A DNA stretch of 64,000 nt from Pseudomonas sp. GM80 (GTDB taxonomy: Bacteria; Pseudomonadota; Gammaproteobacteria; Pseudomonadales; Pseudomonadaceae): NCBI RefSeq assembly GCF_000282515.1, contig NZ_AKJD01000039.1, forward strand, positions 1 to 64,000. The letters run 5' to 3'. This document shows positions 40,640-50,728 of the stretch, in pieces (the first letter of the stretch is position 1; each line of letters begins with the position of its first letter). The notes under the pieces were generated by a model. That model worked only from the letters and a program-made list of their open reading frames with translations, searched no databases and was not told where the DNA came from. Position numbers and translations under genes: made by a program.

Positions 40640-41827
40640 TCAAGAAGCCAGTGGCGATACTTGCCAAAGCCCGTTCTGCTGAATCAATTGCCGGTCGCAG
40701 TCCGCATCACGGGCGGCGGCCAAAGGTTGCCCAGGCAAAGCCTGAACGACACGCTGACCCTCACTGCGCAACTGGCAAACCTGCTGCCAGAGTGCCGCAT
40801 CCGTACTGTCAGGCATCCAGATACCGCCAGACGGTAGCTCGATCTCAGCACGCCCCAGGGTCACCAGGGTTTTCAAATCGGTGGAGAAGCCTGTCGCCGG
40901 ACGGGCGCGACCAAAATCCGCGCCGATGTCGTCGTAGCGACCGCCCTGAGCGATGGACTGGCCAACGCCCGGCACGAACACCGCGAACACCACACCGGTG
41001 TGGTAGTGGTAGCCACGCAGCTCGCCCAGATCGAAATACAGCGGCAGCTCCGGGAAACGCGCCGACAGACGCTCGGCGATCGCCAGCAAATCTTCCAGTG
41101 CCGCCAGCACCGGCGCCGGCGCATTGGCCAGACGCTCGCGGGCAGCGCTCAACACTTCACGGCCGCCACACAGATCAACCAGCGCACGCAGCATGCCGGA
41201 CAGATCGGCCGGCAGGCCTTCGGTCAAGGTAATGACCTCGTCGATGGCCTTGCGTTGCAACGCATCGAACAACTGCTGCTCGACTTCACCGGACAGACCG
41301 GCAGCACGCGCCAGACCACGGTAGATACCGACATGACCGAGGTCCATGTGCACATCCGGCACATCGGCCAGTTGCAACATGGCCAGCATCAGACTGATAA
41401 CTTCAACGTCGCTGCTCGGGCTGGCGTCGCCGTACAACTCGGCGCCCAACTGGATCGGGCTGCGCGAGGACGACAATGCCCGCGGCTGCGCATGCAGCAC
41501 GCTGCCGGCGTAGCACAGACGGCTCGGGCCTTCGCGACGCAGGGTGTGCGCATCAATGCGCGCCACTTGCGGCGTGATGTCGGCACGGAAACCCATCTGC
41601 CGGCCCGATTGCGGGTCGATGACCTTGAAGGTACGCAGATCCAGGTCCTGGCCCGCGCCGGTCAGCAGGGATTCCAGGTACTCGATATGGGGAGTCACGA
41701 CAAACTCGTAACCCCAGCTCTGGAACAGATCCAACACCTGACGACGCGCGACTTCAATGCGCGCCGCTTCCGGTGGCAGTACTTCTTCGATGCCATCTGG
41801 CAGCAGCCAGCGGTCTACCGTTGCCAT
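40640..41827 (-). CDS. hisZ: ATP phosphoribosyltransferase regulatory subunit HisZ
   Basis: This 395-aa class II aminoacyl-tRNA synthetase-like protein (HisRS paralogue) forms the regulatory part of the short-form HisG complex in histidine synthesis. [19 protein letters not shown] near residue 80 and [21 protein letters not shown] near 295 resemble HisRS motifs 2 and 3, but the anticodon domain is missing. The start [12 protein letters not shown] at 41827 is typical. It heads hisZ-purA. Confidence 0.96.
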   Translation of the reverse strand: MATVDRWLLPDGIEEVLPPEAARIEVARRQVLDLFQSWGYEFVVTPHIEYLESLLTGAGQDLDLRTFKVIDPQSGRQMGFRADITPQVARIDAHTLRREGPSRLCYAGSVLHAQPRALSSSRSPIQLGAELYGDASPSSDVEVISLMLAMLQLADVPDVHMDLGHVGIYRGLARAAGLSGEVEQQLFDALQRKAIDEVITLTEGLPADLSGMLRALVDLCGGREVLSAARERLANAPAPVLAALEDLLAIAERLSARFPELPLYFDLGELRGYHYHTGVVFAVFVPGVGQSIAQGGRYDDIGADFGRARPATGFSTDLKTLVTLGRAEIELPSGGIWMPDSTDAALWQQVCQLRSEGQRVVQALPGQPLAAARDADCDRQLIQQNGLWQVSPLAS

Positions 41828-42140
41828 TACGCCATTCCCCTTTGATCCGGGCGGCCAGCCTGCGGGCGAGCCTTGAGTGAAGCAGAAAATGACCGATCCG
41901 TTCAAAACGCACGCGCATGAACGACGCGGCGAAAGGCCTGTTACCGGCTTCGCCCATCACTTTCCTCGAAATACTCTCGGGCCATTCAACCCGATGCCTG
42001 CAACAAAAAACAGCAATCAAACGTGCAGACGCAAAAAAGCCGGGAATTTCCCGGCTGCCGCATCATACACACGTTTTCCCAAAGGATCACCCCGCCCGAG
42101 GTTTTAGCCGCCGGGCGGAATGATTCAGGTCAACGTCGTA
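41828..42140. other. 313-bp gap between hflC and hisZ
   Basis: It holds the hflC terminator (42033-42056) and presumably the hisZ promoter. The small DUF2065 membrane protein gene often found between hflC and hisZ/purA was looked for in the minus-strand frames and is not apparent. Confidence 0.5.
42033..42056 (-). terminator. Terminator of the hfq-hflXKC operon
   Basis: On the minus strand AGCCGGGAA-A-TTCCCGGCT is followed by TTTTTT. It lies about 85 bases past the hflC stop. Confidence 0.9.
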
Positions 42141-43010
42141 TCAAGGCTTGGACTTTTCCAGGTAACGGAAGAAGTCGCTGCTTGGGTCGAGGACCAGGAC
42201 GTCGGATTTGTTCGCGAAGCTTTCACGGTAGGCGCGCAGGCTACGGTAGAAACCGTAGAACTCCTGATCCTGACCATAGGCCTTGGAGTAGATCGCAGCG
42301 GCCTGGGCATCACCGTCACCGCGAATCTCTTCGGATTCACGATAGGCTTCAGCCAGCAGCACGCGGCGTTGACGATCGGCGTCGGCACGGATGCCTTCAG
42401 CCAGTTCGTTACCCTTGGCGCGGTGCTCGCGAGCTTCACGCTCACGCTCGGTGCTCATACGTTCGAACACGCTGCGGTTGACTTCTTTCGGCAGATCAAT
42501 GGCCTTGACCCGGACATCGACCACTTCGATACCCAGCTCTTTTTCCGCCATCTTGTTCAGCGAGGCAGTGATGTCAGCCATCAGTGCGTCACGTTCACCC
42601 GACACCACTTCGTGCAGGGTGCGCTTGCCGAACTGGTCACGCAGACCGGATTCCAGACGACGCGACAGACGCTCGTCGGCGATTTGCTTGAGGCCCGAAG
42701 TTGCGGTGTAGAAGCGCTCGGCATCTTTCACGCGCCACTTGGCGTAGGCATCGACCATGACAGCTTTCTTTTCCAGCGTCAGGAAGCGCTGTGTCGGTGC
42801 ATCCAGCGTCATCAGCCGCGCGTCGAATTTACGCACCTGGTTAACGTAAGGCACTTTCACATGCAGGCCCGGCTGAACATCGGCCTGAACCACACGACCG
42901 AATTGCAGCAGCACCGCACGCTCGGTCTGAGCGACGATGTAGAAGCAGTTCCAGCCAACCAGTAGCACGACGACGCCAACAATAAGGGCGATCAGCGATT
43001 TATTGCTCAT
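42141..43010 (-). CDS. hflC: Protease modulator HflC
   Basis: This 289-aa inner-membrane SPFH/prohibitin-family protein forms with HflK a large periplasmic complex that regulates the FtsH protease. The N-terminal membrane anchor is LIALIVGVVVLLVGWNCFYIV, and the SPFH domain includes VQPGLHVKVPYVNQVRKFDAR. Its ATG overlaps the hflK stop (ATGA). Confidence 0.97.
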   Translation of the reverse strand: MSNKSLIALIVGVVVLLVGWNCFYIVAQTERAVLLQFGRVVQADVQPGLHVKVPYVNQVRKFDARLMTLDAPTQRFLTLEKKAVMVDAYAKWRVKDAERFYTATSGLKQIADERLSRRLESGLRDQFGKRTLHEVVSGERDALMADITASLNKMAEKELGIEVVDVRVKAIDLPKEVNRSVFERMSTEREREAREHRAKGNELAEGIRADADRQRRVLLAEAYRESEEIRGDGDAQAAAIYSKAYGQDQEFYGFYRSLRAYRESFANKSDVLVLDPSSDFFRYLEKSKP

Positions 43011-44179
43011 CAGCGGGTCTCCCTTGTGCGCGACTGCGGCAGGTCAGTGACGTGCGGCGTGACATCCGTGTTGCTGGCGGCAGCCGAACCGGTGACCGGC
43101 GCATTGCTGCCCGAACTGTTCTGAATCATTTTGTCCAACGGCAGGTAAAGCAGGTTGCTCTGGCCGTTCTTGTTACCGGTCACGAGTACCTTGCTGGTAT
43201 TGCTGAAGACTTCCTGCATGGTGTCCAGGTACAGACGCTGGCGGGTCACTTCAGGGGCCTTGCGATACTCGGCGACCAGTTTAGTGAAGCGATCAGCCTC
43301 ACCCTTGGCGCGCGAGACCGTTTCGTCGCGGTAACCGTTGGCATCCTCAAGGATACGCTGGGCCTGACCACGGGCTTCGGGCACGACGCCGTTGGCGTAG
43401 GTTTCAGCCTGGTTGCGCGAACGCTGCTCGTCTTCACGGGCGCGGATCACGTCATCGAAGGCTTCTTGCACTTCACGCGGTGCCGCTGCGCTCTGTACGT
43501 TGACCTGAGTGACGGTGATACCGGTGCGATAGGTATCGAGGAAGCGTTGCAGACGCTCCTTGATTTCGCTGGCCATCAGCTCACGACCTTCGGTCAGCAC
43601 CTGGTCCATGGCGGTGGAACCCACCACGTGGCGCAGGGCGCTGTCGGTCGCGTGCTGCAGGCTGATTTCCGGCTGATCAACGTTCAGCACGAAATCCTGC
43701 AGGTTGCTGATCTTGTACTGCACGGTCAGCGGTACTTCGACGATGTTCTCGTCTTCGGTCAGCATCTGGCCCTGCTTGGTGTACGCCCGCTCACGCGTGA
43801 CGTTTTCCATGTACTTCTTGTCGATCGGCGGGAAGTAGATGTTCAGGCCCGGGCCGACGGTCTCGTAGTACTTGCCGAAGCGCAGCACCACGGCTTGCTC
43901 CTGCTCGTCGACCACATATACCGCGCTGTACAGCCAGACAGCCGCGAGCACGACCAAGCCGATGCCGAGCAGGGCGCCGAAGCCACCACCACTGCGACCC
44001 GAACCACCGCCGTCATCACCGCGTTTCTTACCACCACCGAACAACCCGTTCAGGCTTTCCTGCAGCTTTCGGAAGGCCTCGTCGAGATCCGGTGGCCCCT
44101 TGCGGTCGCCGTTATTGCGGCGCTTGCCACCCCAAGGATCCTGATTATTCGAGTTGCCACCCGGCTCATTCCAAGCCAT
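43010..44179 (-). CDS. hflK: Protease modulator HflK
   Basis: This 389-aa partner of HflC has a Gly/Asn-rich cytoplasmic N-terminus (MAWNEPGGNSNNQDPWGG), a Gly/Ser stretch, a single membrane helix (GALLGIGLVVLAAVWLYSAV) and the SPFH domain (YETVGPGLNIYFPPIDK). The start at 44179 is standard for the family; twelve upstream residues in frame are excluded. Confidence 0.97.
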   Translation of the reverse strand: MAWNEPGGNSNNQDPWGGKRRNNGDRKGPPDLDEAFRKLQESLNGLFGGGKKRGDDGGGSGRSGGGFGALLGIGLVVLAAVWLYSAVYVVDEQEQAVVLRFGKYYETVGPGLNIYFPPIDKKYMENVTRERAYTKQGQMLTEDENIVEVPLTVQYKISNLQDFVLNVDQPEISLQHATDSALRHVVGSTAMDQVLTEGRELMASEIKERLQRFLDTYRTGITVTQVNVQSAAAPREVQEAFDDVIRAREDEQRSRNQAETYANGVVPEARGQAQRILEDANGYRDETVSRAKGEADRFTKLVAEYRKAPEVTRQRLYLDTMQEVFSNTSKVLVTGNKNGQSNLLYLPLDKMIQNSSGSNAPVTGSAAASNTDVTPHVTDLPQSRTRETR

Positions 44180-44275
44180 AGCGCTCTCCATCTGATAAAG
44201 CAAAGACGCACCCACGGCGCGCCGACCAATGCTACAGAATGCCTGCCGTTACGGCACAACCGCTTCTTCAGGCTT

Positions 44276-45577
44276 TTATTGCAAAGTGTGTTGCTCGATG
44301 AATTCCATCGGCTGCAATCCTTCGCGGCTTACCAGTCGATTCAACTCGACACGGGGCAAACGAACGGCCAGCAAACTGATGCCTTCTTCGTCGTGTTCTT
44401 CTTTCTGCACCGCACCGAGTTCGAAAAACTGCGCACGCAGTCGCGCGAATCGTTGCGGCAAGCGCAAGGTACCGATAAACAAATCACTGCCAAGTAACTC
44501 GGCGATGGCTTGCTCAAGCAATTCCAGACCACTGCCATCACGCGCCGACAGCCAGACCCGCTGGGGCTTGCCGTTTTCGTCGCGCTGGATTTGTGGCTCA
44601 ACGCCTTCAAGCAAATCGAGTTTGTTATAGACCTCGAGGATCGGCAAGTCCTGGGCTCCGATCTCGCCCAGCACCAGCATCACCTGCTCGATCTGCAACA
44701 TGCGATCCGGTTCGGCCGCATCGATCACGTGCAACAGCAGGTCGGAATTGCTCGACTCTTCGAGCGTAGACCGAAATGCCTCGACCAGCTTGTGCGGCAA
44801 GTGACGAATGAAGCCCACCGTGTCCGCCAGGACAATCGGCCCCAGGTCGTCCAGTTCCAGACGGCGCAGGGTCGGATCGAGCGTGGCAAACAACTGGTCG
44901 GCCGCGTACACGTCGGATTTCGTCACGTTGTTGAAGAGCGTGGATTTGCCGGCGTTGGTGTAGCCCACCAGAGACACGGTAGGAATGTCCGCACGGGAGC
45001 GGCCGCGACGCGATTGCTCGCGCTGGCTGCGCACTTTCTCCAGCCGGCCCTTGATCTGACGCAGGCGCACCCGCAGCAGACGACGGTCGGTTTCGAGTTG
45101 GGTTTCACCCGGGCCGCGCATGCCGATACCGCCACCTTGACGCTCAAGGTGAGTCCAGCCACGAACCAGGCGCGTGCTCATGTGGTCAAGCTGGGCCAGT
45201 TCGACCTGGAGCTTACCTTCATGGGTACGGGCGCGTTGGGCGAAGATATCGAGAATCAGACCGGTACGGTCGATCACGCGACACTCGAAAACACGTTCGA
45301 GGTTACGTTCCTGACTGGGCGTGAGGATGTGATTGAAAATCACCAGATCGGCTTCTTCAGCCTTGACCAGGTCGCGCAGCTCCTCGACCTTGCCGCTGCC
45401 GATCAGGAATTTGGCGGTTGGCCGATGACGCGGCACGTTAAAAAACGCAACGGTCTCGGCGCCCGCCGAATTAGCCAATTCCTGAAACTCCTGCGGATCT
45501 TCGCGCGCCTCAGGGTCCTGTCCATCCAAGTGAACGAGGATCACTCGTTCACCACCACCGTGGCGCTCAAAGAACAA
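44276..45577 (-). CDS. hflX: Ribosome-associated GTPase HflX
   Basis: This 433-aa protein has an N-terminal HflX domain with the glycine-rich GGGIGMRGPGETQLETDRR near residue 150. The GTPase domain shows G1 GYTNAGKSTLFN, G3 DTVGFIRHLPH and G4 NKLD. It splits or rescues stalled 70S ribosomes in other bacteria. It starts 12 bases after the hfq stop. Confidence 0.96.
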   Translation of the reverse strand: MFFERHGGGERVILVHLDGQDPEAREDPQEFQELANSAGAETVAFFNVPRHRPTAKFLIGSGKVEELRDLVKAEEADLVIFNHILTPSQERNLERVFECRVIDRTGLILDIFAQRARTHEGKLQVELAQLDHMSTRLVRGWTHLERQGGGIGMRGPGETQLETDRRLLRVRLRQIKGRLEKVRSQREQSRRGRSRADIPTVSLVGYTNAGKSTLFNNVTKSDVYAADQLFATLDPTLRRLELDDLGPIVLADTVGFIRHLPHKLVEAFRSTLEESSNSDLLLHVIDAAEPDRMLQIEQVMLVLGEIGAQDLPILEVYNKLDLLEGVEPQIQRDENGKPQRVWLSARDGSGLELLEQAIAELLGSDLFIGTLRLPQRFARLRAQFFELGAVQKEEHDEEGISLLAVRLPRVELNRLVSREGLQPMEFIEQHTLQ

Positions 45578-45589
45578 AGGAGACTCCTA

Positions 45590-45850
45590 TCAGGCGTTAC
45601 CTGGCTCAGCGTCACCTGCTTCGGATTCGGTTGCGCTAGGCAGACGAATTGGACGAACCGGCACGACTGTCGAGATAGCGTGTTTGTAAACCATCTGGCT
45701 CACGGTGTTTTTCAGCAGGATCACGAACTGGTCGAACGACTCGATCGTGCCTTGCAGTTTGATACCGTTGACCAGGTAGATGGAAACCCCAACTTTCTCT
45801 TTACGTAAAGTATTCAAGTAAGGGTCTTGTAGCGAATGCCCTTTTGACAT
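45590..45850 (-). CDS. hfq: RNA chaperone Hfq
   Basis: This 86-aa Sm-like protein, [20 protein letters not shown] at the start, has the Sm2 motif YKHAIST. It forms hexamers that pair small RNAs with mRNA and, in Pseudomonas, supports Crc-mediated catabolite repression. The start is at 45850; three upstream residues are excluded. It is separated from miaA by 95 bases, room for its own promoter. Confidence 0.98.
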   Translation of the reverse strand: MSKGHSLQDPYLNTLRKEKVGVSIYLVNGIKLQGTIESFDQFVILLKNTVSQMVYKHAISTVVPVRPIRLPSATESEAGDAEPGNA

Positions 45851-45945
45851 GTGCCGCACTCCTTTAAGGATTCAATAATAAAAAATAGGTAATTCAGATG
45901 GCTTTGGCCGTCACACCCCCAAGGATAGACGGCAATTGCAAGGAC

Positions 45946-46917
45946 TCAGCTCAATATGGAGATGGTCCCAAGGTATTTCAAGGCGCGTGGCAGATTGTCG
46001 CAATCAAGACTGTCCAGCCAGTGTAAATCTTCCCAGCTGCGCAGCCAGGTGAACTGGCGTTTGGCCAATTGGCGCGTGGCGATGATGCCGCGCTCTTGCA
46101 TTTCGGCCAACGTCAGCTTGCCATCCAGGTAATCCCAGACTTGGCGGTAACCTACTGCACGTATAGACGGCAACCCGGCATGCAGGTCACTTCTTTTACG
46201 CAGGGCTACGACCTCGTCGATGAATCCCTGTTCCAACATATTTGTGAATCTTTGTTTAATGCGCTCGTGCAATACCTGACGATTTGCCGGGGCAATGGCC
46301 AAGTTCGCGACAGTATAGGGCAATTGTTGCAGTCCCGAAGCGGCTGCTTCAGTACTTTGCGCAGATTGTTGCTGACGCAGGGCGGTCATGCTCTGACCGC
46401 TGACCCGATAAACTTCCAGCGCCCGACTCAAGCGCTGCGGATCGTTCGGGTGAATCCGCGCCGCCGACACCGGGTCGATGATCGCCAATTGATCGTGCAA
46501 GGCTTGCCAGCCAAGGCGTGCAGCTTCTTCTTCGATCTGCGCGCGGATATCCGCATCGGCCGCTGGCATATCCGCCAGACCTTCAACCAAAGCCTTGTAA
46601 TAGAGCATCGTGCCGCCGACCAGCAGCGGAATTTTTCCGCGTGCGGTGATTTCAGCCATGGCTTGCAGGGCATCGCGACGGAAATCCGCAGCCGAATAGG
46701 CTTCGGCCGGGTCGAGGATGTCGATCAAACGGTGCGGATATTCGGCCAGCAGTTCTTTCGAAGGCTTGGCGGTGCCGATGTCCATGCCGCGATAGACCAA
46801 CGCCGAATCGACACTGATCAGCTCGCACGGCAGCACCTTGGTCAGCTCGATGGCCAGATCGGTCTTGCCCGCAGCGGTCGGGCCCATCAGAAAAATCGCT
46901 GGAGGGAGCTGGTTCAT
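45946..46917 (-). CDS. miaA: tRNA dimethylallyltransferase
   Basis: This 323-aa enzyme adds dimethylallyl to A37 of tRNAs that read UNN codons. The P-loop is [17 protein letters not shown] near residue 10; [16 protein letters not shown] and the C-terminal [13 protein letters not shown] are typical. The ATG at 46917 overlaps the mutL stop (ATGA), so the longer reading into mutL is rejected. Confidence 0.97.
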   Translation of the reverse strand: MNQLPPAIFLMGPTAAGKTDLAIELTKVLPCELISVDSALVYRGMDIGTAKPSKELLAEYPHRLIDILDPAEAYSAADFRRDALQAMAEITARGKIPLLVGGTMLYYKALVEGLADMPAADADIRAQIEEEAARLGWQALHDQLAIIDPVSAARIHPNDPQRLSRALEVYRVSGQSMTALRQQQSAQSTEAAASGLQQLPYTVANLAIAPANRQVLHERIKQRFTNMLEQGFIDEVVALRKRSDLHAGLPSIRAVGYRQVWDYLDGKLTLAEMQERGIIATRQLAKRQFTWLRSWEDLHWLDSLDCDNLPRALKYLGTISILS

Positions 46918-48830
46918 CAACGACCGCGCAGGAACAGTTTGTCCAGATCGTCCAGGCCCAGTTGGGTCCAGGTCGGTCGGCCATGGTTGCATTGACCGCT
47001 GCGCTCGGTGTTTTCCATGTCGCGCAGCAGGCCGTTCATTTCCGGCAATGCCAGGCGCCGGTTGGCGCGGATCGCGCCGTGGCAGGCCATGGTGCCAAGC
47101 AATTCGTTGAGGTGTGCCTGAATCCGGTCGCTGGTGCCGTATTCCATCAAGTCCGACAGCACGTCACCGACCAGGCGGTTGGCTTCAGCCTGCTTCAACA
47201 AGGCCGGAATCTGACGGATCGCCAAGGTTTCCGGGCCAAGACGCTGCAATTCAAAGCCCAGACGCTGGAACCATGCCGCGTGCTCTTCAGCACAATCGGC
47301 TTCGCGCTGACTGACGGCCAGCGACTCCGGCACCAACAAGGGCTGGCCGCTCAAGCCTTCGCTGGCCATGGCGACCTTCAAGCGTTCATACATGATTCGC
47401 TCGTGGGCAGCGTGCATGTCCACCAAAACCAGGCCTTGAGCGTTCTCAGACAGAATGTAGATGCCCTTGAGTTGCGCCAATGCGTAACCAAGCGGTGGAA
47501 TGTCTTCCTGACCGGCGGGCAGCGCGTTGGCGTTGGCTTCAGGCAACGGTGCAAAAAATTCGCGATACGCGGCTTGAGCTTCGGCGGCCGGCGGCATGCC
47601 TGACTGCGGCCGCGGCGTGTACTGATACTGGTAAGCGCCGCCAGCGCTGGCACCGGACGAGGTATTGAACGCCGGTTGCGCCTGCGGTTGCTCCAGCAGC
47701 GCATTGGCCGCCAGACGCATTTCACCTTGCGGGCCGAATTCCCCGGCATCGAGGCCGCTTGGACGAACGATGGCGGTGGTTACTGAGCCGGCCAGTTGAT
47801 CTTCCGGACGCACATCGCCCAACGCGCGATGCAGCGTGCCATACAGGAAGTCATGCACCATGCGCCCGTCACGGAAGCGCACTTCATGTTTGGTCGGGTG
47901 CACGTTGACGTCGACGGCTGCCGGATCGACCTCGAAAAACAGCGCAAACGTCGGGTGGCGACCATTGAACAGCACGTCGCGATAGGCCTGGCGCACCGCA
48001 TGGGCGACCAGTTTGTCGCGCACTGCCCGGCCATTCACAAAGAAATACTGCAAATCCGCCTGACTGCGGTTGAAGGTCGGCAAACCGACCCAACCCCACA
48101 GATGCAAGCCGTTGCGCTCGATCTCGATGGGCAGCGCCTGCTCAAGGAACCCCGAGCCACAGATCGCCGCCACACGCCGGGCGCGGGCCGCATCATCGTG
48201 GGCCTCGTGCAGGCTGAGGATGGTTTTGCCGTTGTGACGCAGATGGAACGCGACGTCAAAACGCGCCAGCGCCAGACGCTTGATCACTTCTTGCAGGTGA
48301 TCGAATTCGGTTTTTTCGGTCTTGAGGAATTTGCGCCGCGCCGGAGTGTTGAAGAACAGGTCACGGACTTCCACCGAAGTACCGACCGGATGCGCGGCCG
48401 GTTGCACCCGCGGCGCCATGTCACGGCCTTCGGTTTCGACCTGCCAGGCTTGCTCGGCATCGCGGGTACGCGAGGTCAGCGTCAGCCGCGCCACGGAGCT
48501 GATCGACGCCAGTGCCTCACCCCGGAAACCGAGGCTCATCACTTGTTCGAGGTCTTCGAGGTTGCGGATCTTGCTGGTGGCGTGACGGGCCAGCGCCAGC
48601 GGCAGGTCATCGGCGGAAATGCCGCTGCCATCGTCGCGTACGCGCAGCAGTTTAACGCCGCCCTGCTCGACGTCGACATCAATGCGCTTGGCGCCGGAGT
48701 CGAGGCTGTTTTCCAGCAACTCCTTGATGACCGAAGCCGGACGTTCAACCACCTCACCGGCGGCAATCTGGTTCGCCAACCGTGGGCTGAGCAGTTCGAT
48801 GCGCGCGGCAGCGTTCAGCACTTCGTTCAT
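46917..48830 (-). CDS. mutL: DNA mismatch repair protein MutL
   Basis: This 637-aa protein has an N-terminal GHKL ATPase domain with [23 protein letters not shown] and GFRGEAL in residues 30-105. The C-terminal dimerisation domain carries the endonuclease metal motif [15 protein letters not shown] near residue 475, as in pseudomonads that lack Mut[10 protein letters not shown] near 585 is also conserved. It overlaps amiB and miaA by 4 bases or less. Confidence 0.97.
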   Translation of the reverse strand: MNEVLNAAARIELLSPRLANQIAAGEVVERPASVIKELLENSLDSGAKRIDVDVEQGGVKLLRVRDDGSGISADDLPLALARHATSKIRNLEDLEQVMSLGFRGEALASISSVARLTLTSRTRDAEQAWQVETEGRDMAPRVQPAAHPVGTSVEVRDLFFNTPARRKFLKTEKTEFDHLQEVIKRLALARFDVAFHLRHNGKTILSLHEAHDDAARARRVAAICGSGFLEQALPIEIERNGLHLWGWVGLPTFNRSQADLQYFFVNGRAVRDKLVAHAVRQAYRDVLFNGRHPTFALFFEVDPAAVDVNVHPTKHEVRFRDGRMVHDFLYGTLHRALGDVRPEDQLAGSVTTAIVRPSGLDAGEFGPQGEMRLAANALLEQPQAQPAFNTSSGASAGGAYQYQYTPRPQSGMPPAAEAQAAYREFFAPLPEANANALPAGQEDIPPLGYALAQLKGIYILSENAQGLVLVDMHAAHERIMYERLKVAMASEGLSGQPLLVPESLAVSQREADCAEEHAAWFQRLGFELQRLGPETLAIRQIPALLKQAEANRLVGDVLSDLMEYGTSDRIQAHLNELLGTMACHGAIRANRRLALPEMNGLLRDMENTERSGQCNHGRPTWTQLGLDDLDKLFLRGR

Positions 48831-50257
48831 TCTTTGGACGCCAGTTCGGTGCCAGGAATGGTCAGGTGCTGGCCGACTTTCAGCTCATCGCTTTTCAGGT
48901 TGTTCGCACTGCGCAATGTGGCCGGCGACACCTGATAGCGCACACCGATCATCGCCAGCGTTTCACCCGGGCCGACGCGGTGATCACGCGGGCCTTGGGC
49001 GATCTTGCCGGAGTCACGCAGCCAGGCAATGTAGGTGCCCGGTGGCGGATTCTGCTGGAAGAACTGCCGCACGCCGCTGCTGATCGAGCGCGCCAGCGCT
49101 TGCTGGTGGCCCGAGGCCGAGAGTTTGTTGGCTTCGTTGGCGTTGGAGATAAAGCCGGTTTCGACCAGGATCGACGGGATGTCCGGCGACTTCAGCACCA
49201 TGAACCCGGCCTGCTCCACACGCTGTTTGTGCAGCGGCGTGACGCGACCGATGTTGGTCAGGACTTTCTGGCCGACGTTGAGGCTGGAGGTCAGCGAGGC
49301 GGTCATCGACAGGTCGAGCAGCACGCCCGCGAGCATGCGGTCCTTGTCGTCGAGGCTGACGTTGCCGGCACCGCCGATCAAATCGGAACGGTTTTCGCTG
49401 TCGGCCAGCCAACGGGCGGTCTCCGAGGTTGCGCCGCGATCAGACAGGGCAAACACCGAGGCGCCAAAAGCGGCCGCCGAAGGCGCGGCGTCGGCGTGAA
49501 TCGATACGAACAGGTCAGCGCCCTTCTTGCGGGCGATTTCGGTACGGCCACGCAACGGGATGAAGTAGTCGCCAGTACGGGTCAGTTCGGCGCGGAAGCC
49601 TTTCATGCCGTTGACTTGACGCTGCAATTCGCGAGCGATCTGCAACACCACATCTTTCTCACGCTGGCCGCGCGAGCCGGATGCACCCGGGTCTTCGCCA
49701 CCGTGACCGGCGTCGATCACCACAATAATGTCGCGCTTGCCGGCCGGGGCTGGCGGCAACTTGATCGCTGGTTCTGTCGGGGTCACCGGCACGGCTGGTA
49801 CGGTTGCGACCGAAGGTGTCGGCGCAGGTGCAGGTTCGGCATCGGCTGCGTTATCGAAGAGATCGACCACCAGACGGTTGCCGTATTGGCCATTCGGCGC
49901 CAGCGAGAAGCTTTTCGGGGTGACGGCTTTCTTCAGGTCAATGACCACGCGCAGATCGGTCGGCGTGCGCTGAGCCGAACGCATCGCGGTGATCGGCGTG
50001 TTGGCAGTCTGCACATTCAATGGCGCACCGAGGGTGGCACCATTGATGTCGATCACCAGCCGGTCAGGCGCGGTCAGGGTGAAGACGCTGTGCTGCACCG
50101 GTCCGCTGAGGTCGAAGACCAGTCGCGTGTTATCCGGCGCTCGCCACAAGCGCACGCTGTTGACCTTTGAATCGGCCACAGCGTTGACGGTTACTGCCAT
50201 CAACAACAGTCCAACGGCAGCCACCAACGCGCGAAAGCGCATACCTAACCCCATCAT
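48827..50257 (-). CDS. amiB: N-acetylmuramoyl-L-alanine amidase (AmiB/AmiC type)
   Basis: This 476-aa periplasmic amidase cuts the amide bond between MurNAc and the stem peptide at division. Order: signal peptide (to about residue 28), AMIN domain ([19 protein letters not shown]), Amidase_3 domain ([16 protein letters not shown] near 180, with zinc His and Glu), and a C-terminal LysM module ([17 protein letters not shown]). The ATG at 50257 directly follows the tsaE stop; a second ATG at 50242 ([10 protein letters not shown]) gives a better signal peptide start and may be the true one. Confidence 0.94.
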   Translation of the reverse strand: MMGLGMRFRALVAAVGLLLMAVTVNAVADSKVNSVRLWRAPDNTRLVFDLSGPVQHSVFTLTAPDRLVIDINGATLGAPLNVQTANTPITAMRSAQRTPTDLRVVIDLKKAVTPKSFSLAPNGQYGNRLVVDLFDNAADAEPAPAPTPSVATVPAVPVTPTEPAIKLPPAPAGKRDIIVVIDAGHGGEDPGASGSRGQREKDVVLQIARELQRQVNGMKGFRAELTRTGDYFIPLRGRTEIARKKGADLFVSIHADAAPSAAAFGASVFALSDRGATSETARWLADSENRSDLIGGAGNVSLDDKDRMLAGVLLDLSMTASLTSSLNVGQKVLTNIGRVTPLHKQRVEQAGFMVLKSPDIPSILVETGFISNANEANKLSASGHQQALARSISSGVRQFFQQNPPPGTYIAWLRDSGKIAQGPRDHRVGPGETLAMIGVRYQVSPATLRSANNLKSDELKVGQHLTIPGTELASKE

Positions 50258-50728
50258 TTAATTGGATTCCAATGCCAAAGCGGCACACCAGGCCTCGCCA
50301 CGCGAGCGCTGGGATAAAATTTTCAGCGAACGCCCGCTGTCTTGCGGGCTAATGGTAATGGTCAGGTCAGGCTTTGGCAAAAAGCCTGCACCTTTATCGG
50401 GCCACTCGATCAGGCACAGGGCATCGTCTTCGAAATAGTCGCGGATGCCGAGAAACTCCAGCTCTTCCGGATCGACCAGTCGATACAGGTCGAAGTGGAA
50501 GGCGCGGACGTCGCCGATCTCGTAGGGCTCGACCAGGGTGAAGGTCGGACTTTTTACCGCACCGACGTGACCGAGCCCACGAATGATGCCTCGCGACAGC
50601 GTGGTTTTGCCCATCCCCAGATTGCCTTCAAGGAAAATCAGGCCATGGCCCTGGGTCACGCGGGCGATCCGTGCGCCAAAGTCGCTCATGGCCTGTTCAT
50701 CGGCCAGGTACAGGGTTACTTCAGACAC
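50258..50728 (-). CDS. tsaE: tRNA t6A threonylcarbamoyl synthesis ATPase TsaE
   Basis: This 156-aa ATPase works with TsaB and TsaD to make t6A37 in tRNA. Walker A is EGNLGMGKTTLSRGI near residue 34; VKSPTFTLVEPYE and HFDLYRL are signature stretches. It overlaps the end of the NAD(P)HX repair gene by 13 bases. Confidence 0.96.
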   Translation of the reverse strand: MSEVTLYLADEQAMSDFGARIARVTQGHGLIFLEGNLGMGKTTLSRGIIRGLGHVGAVKSPTFTLVEPYEIGDVRAFHFDLYRLVDPEELEFLGIRDYFEDDALCLIEWPDKGAGFLPKPDLTITISPQDSGRSLKILSQRSRGEAWCAALALESN

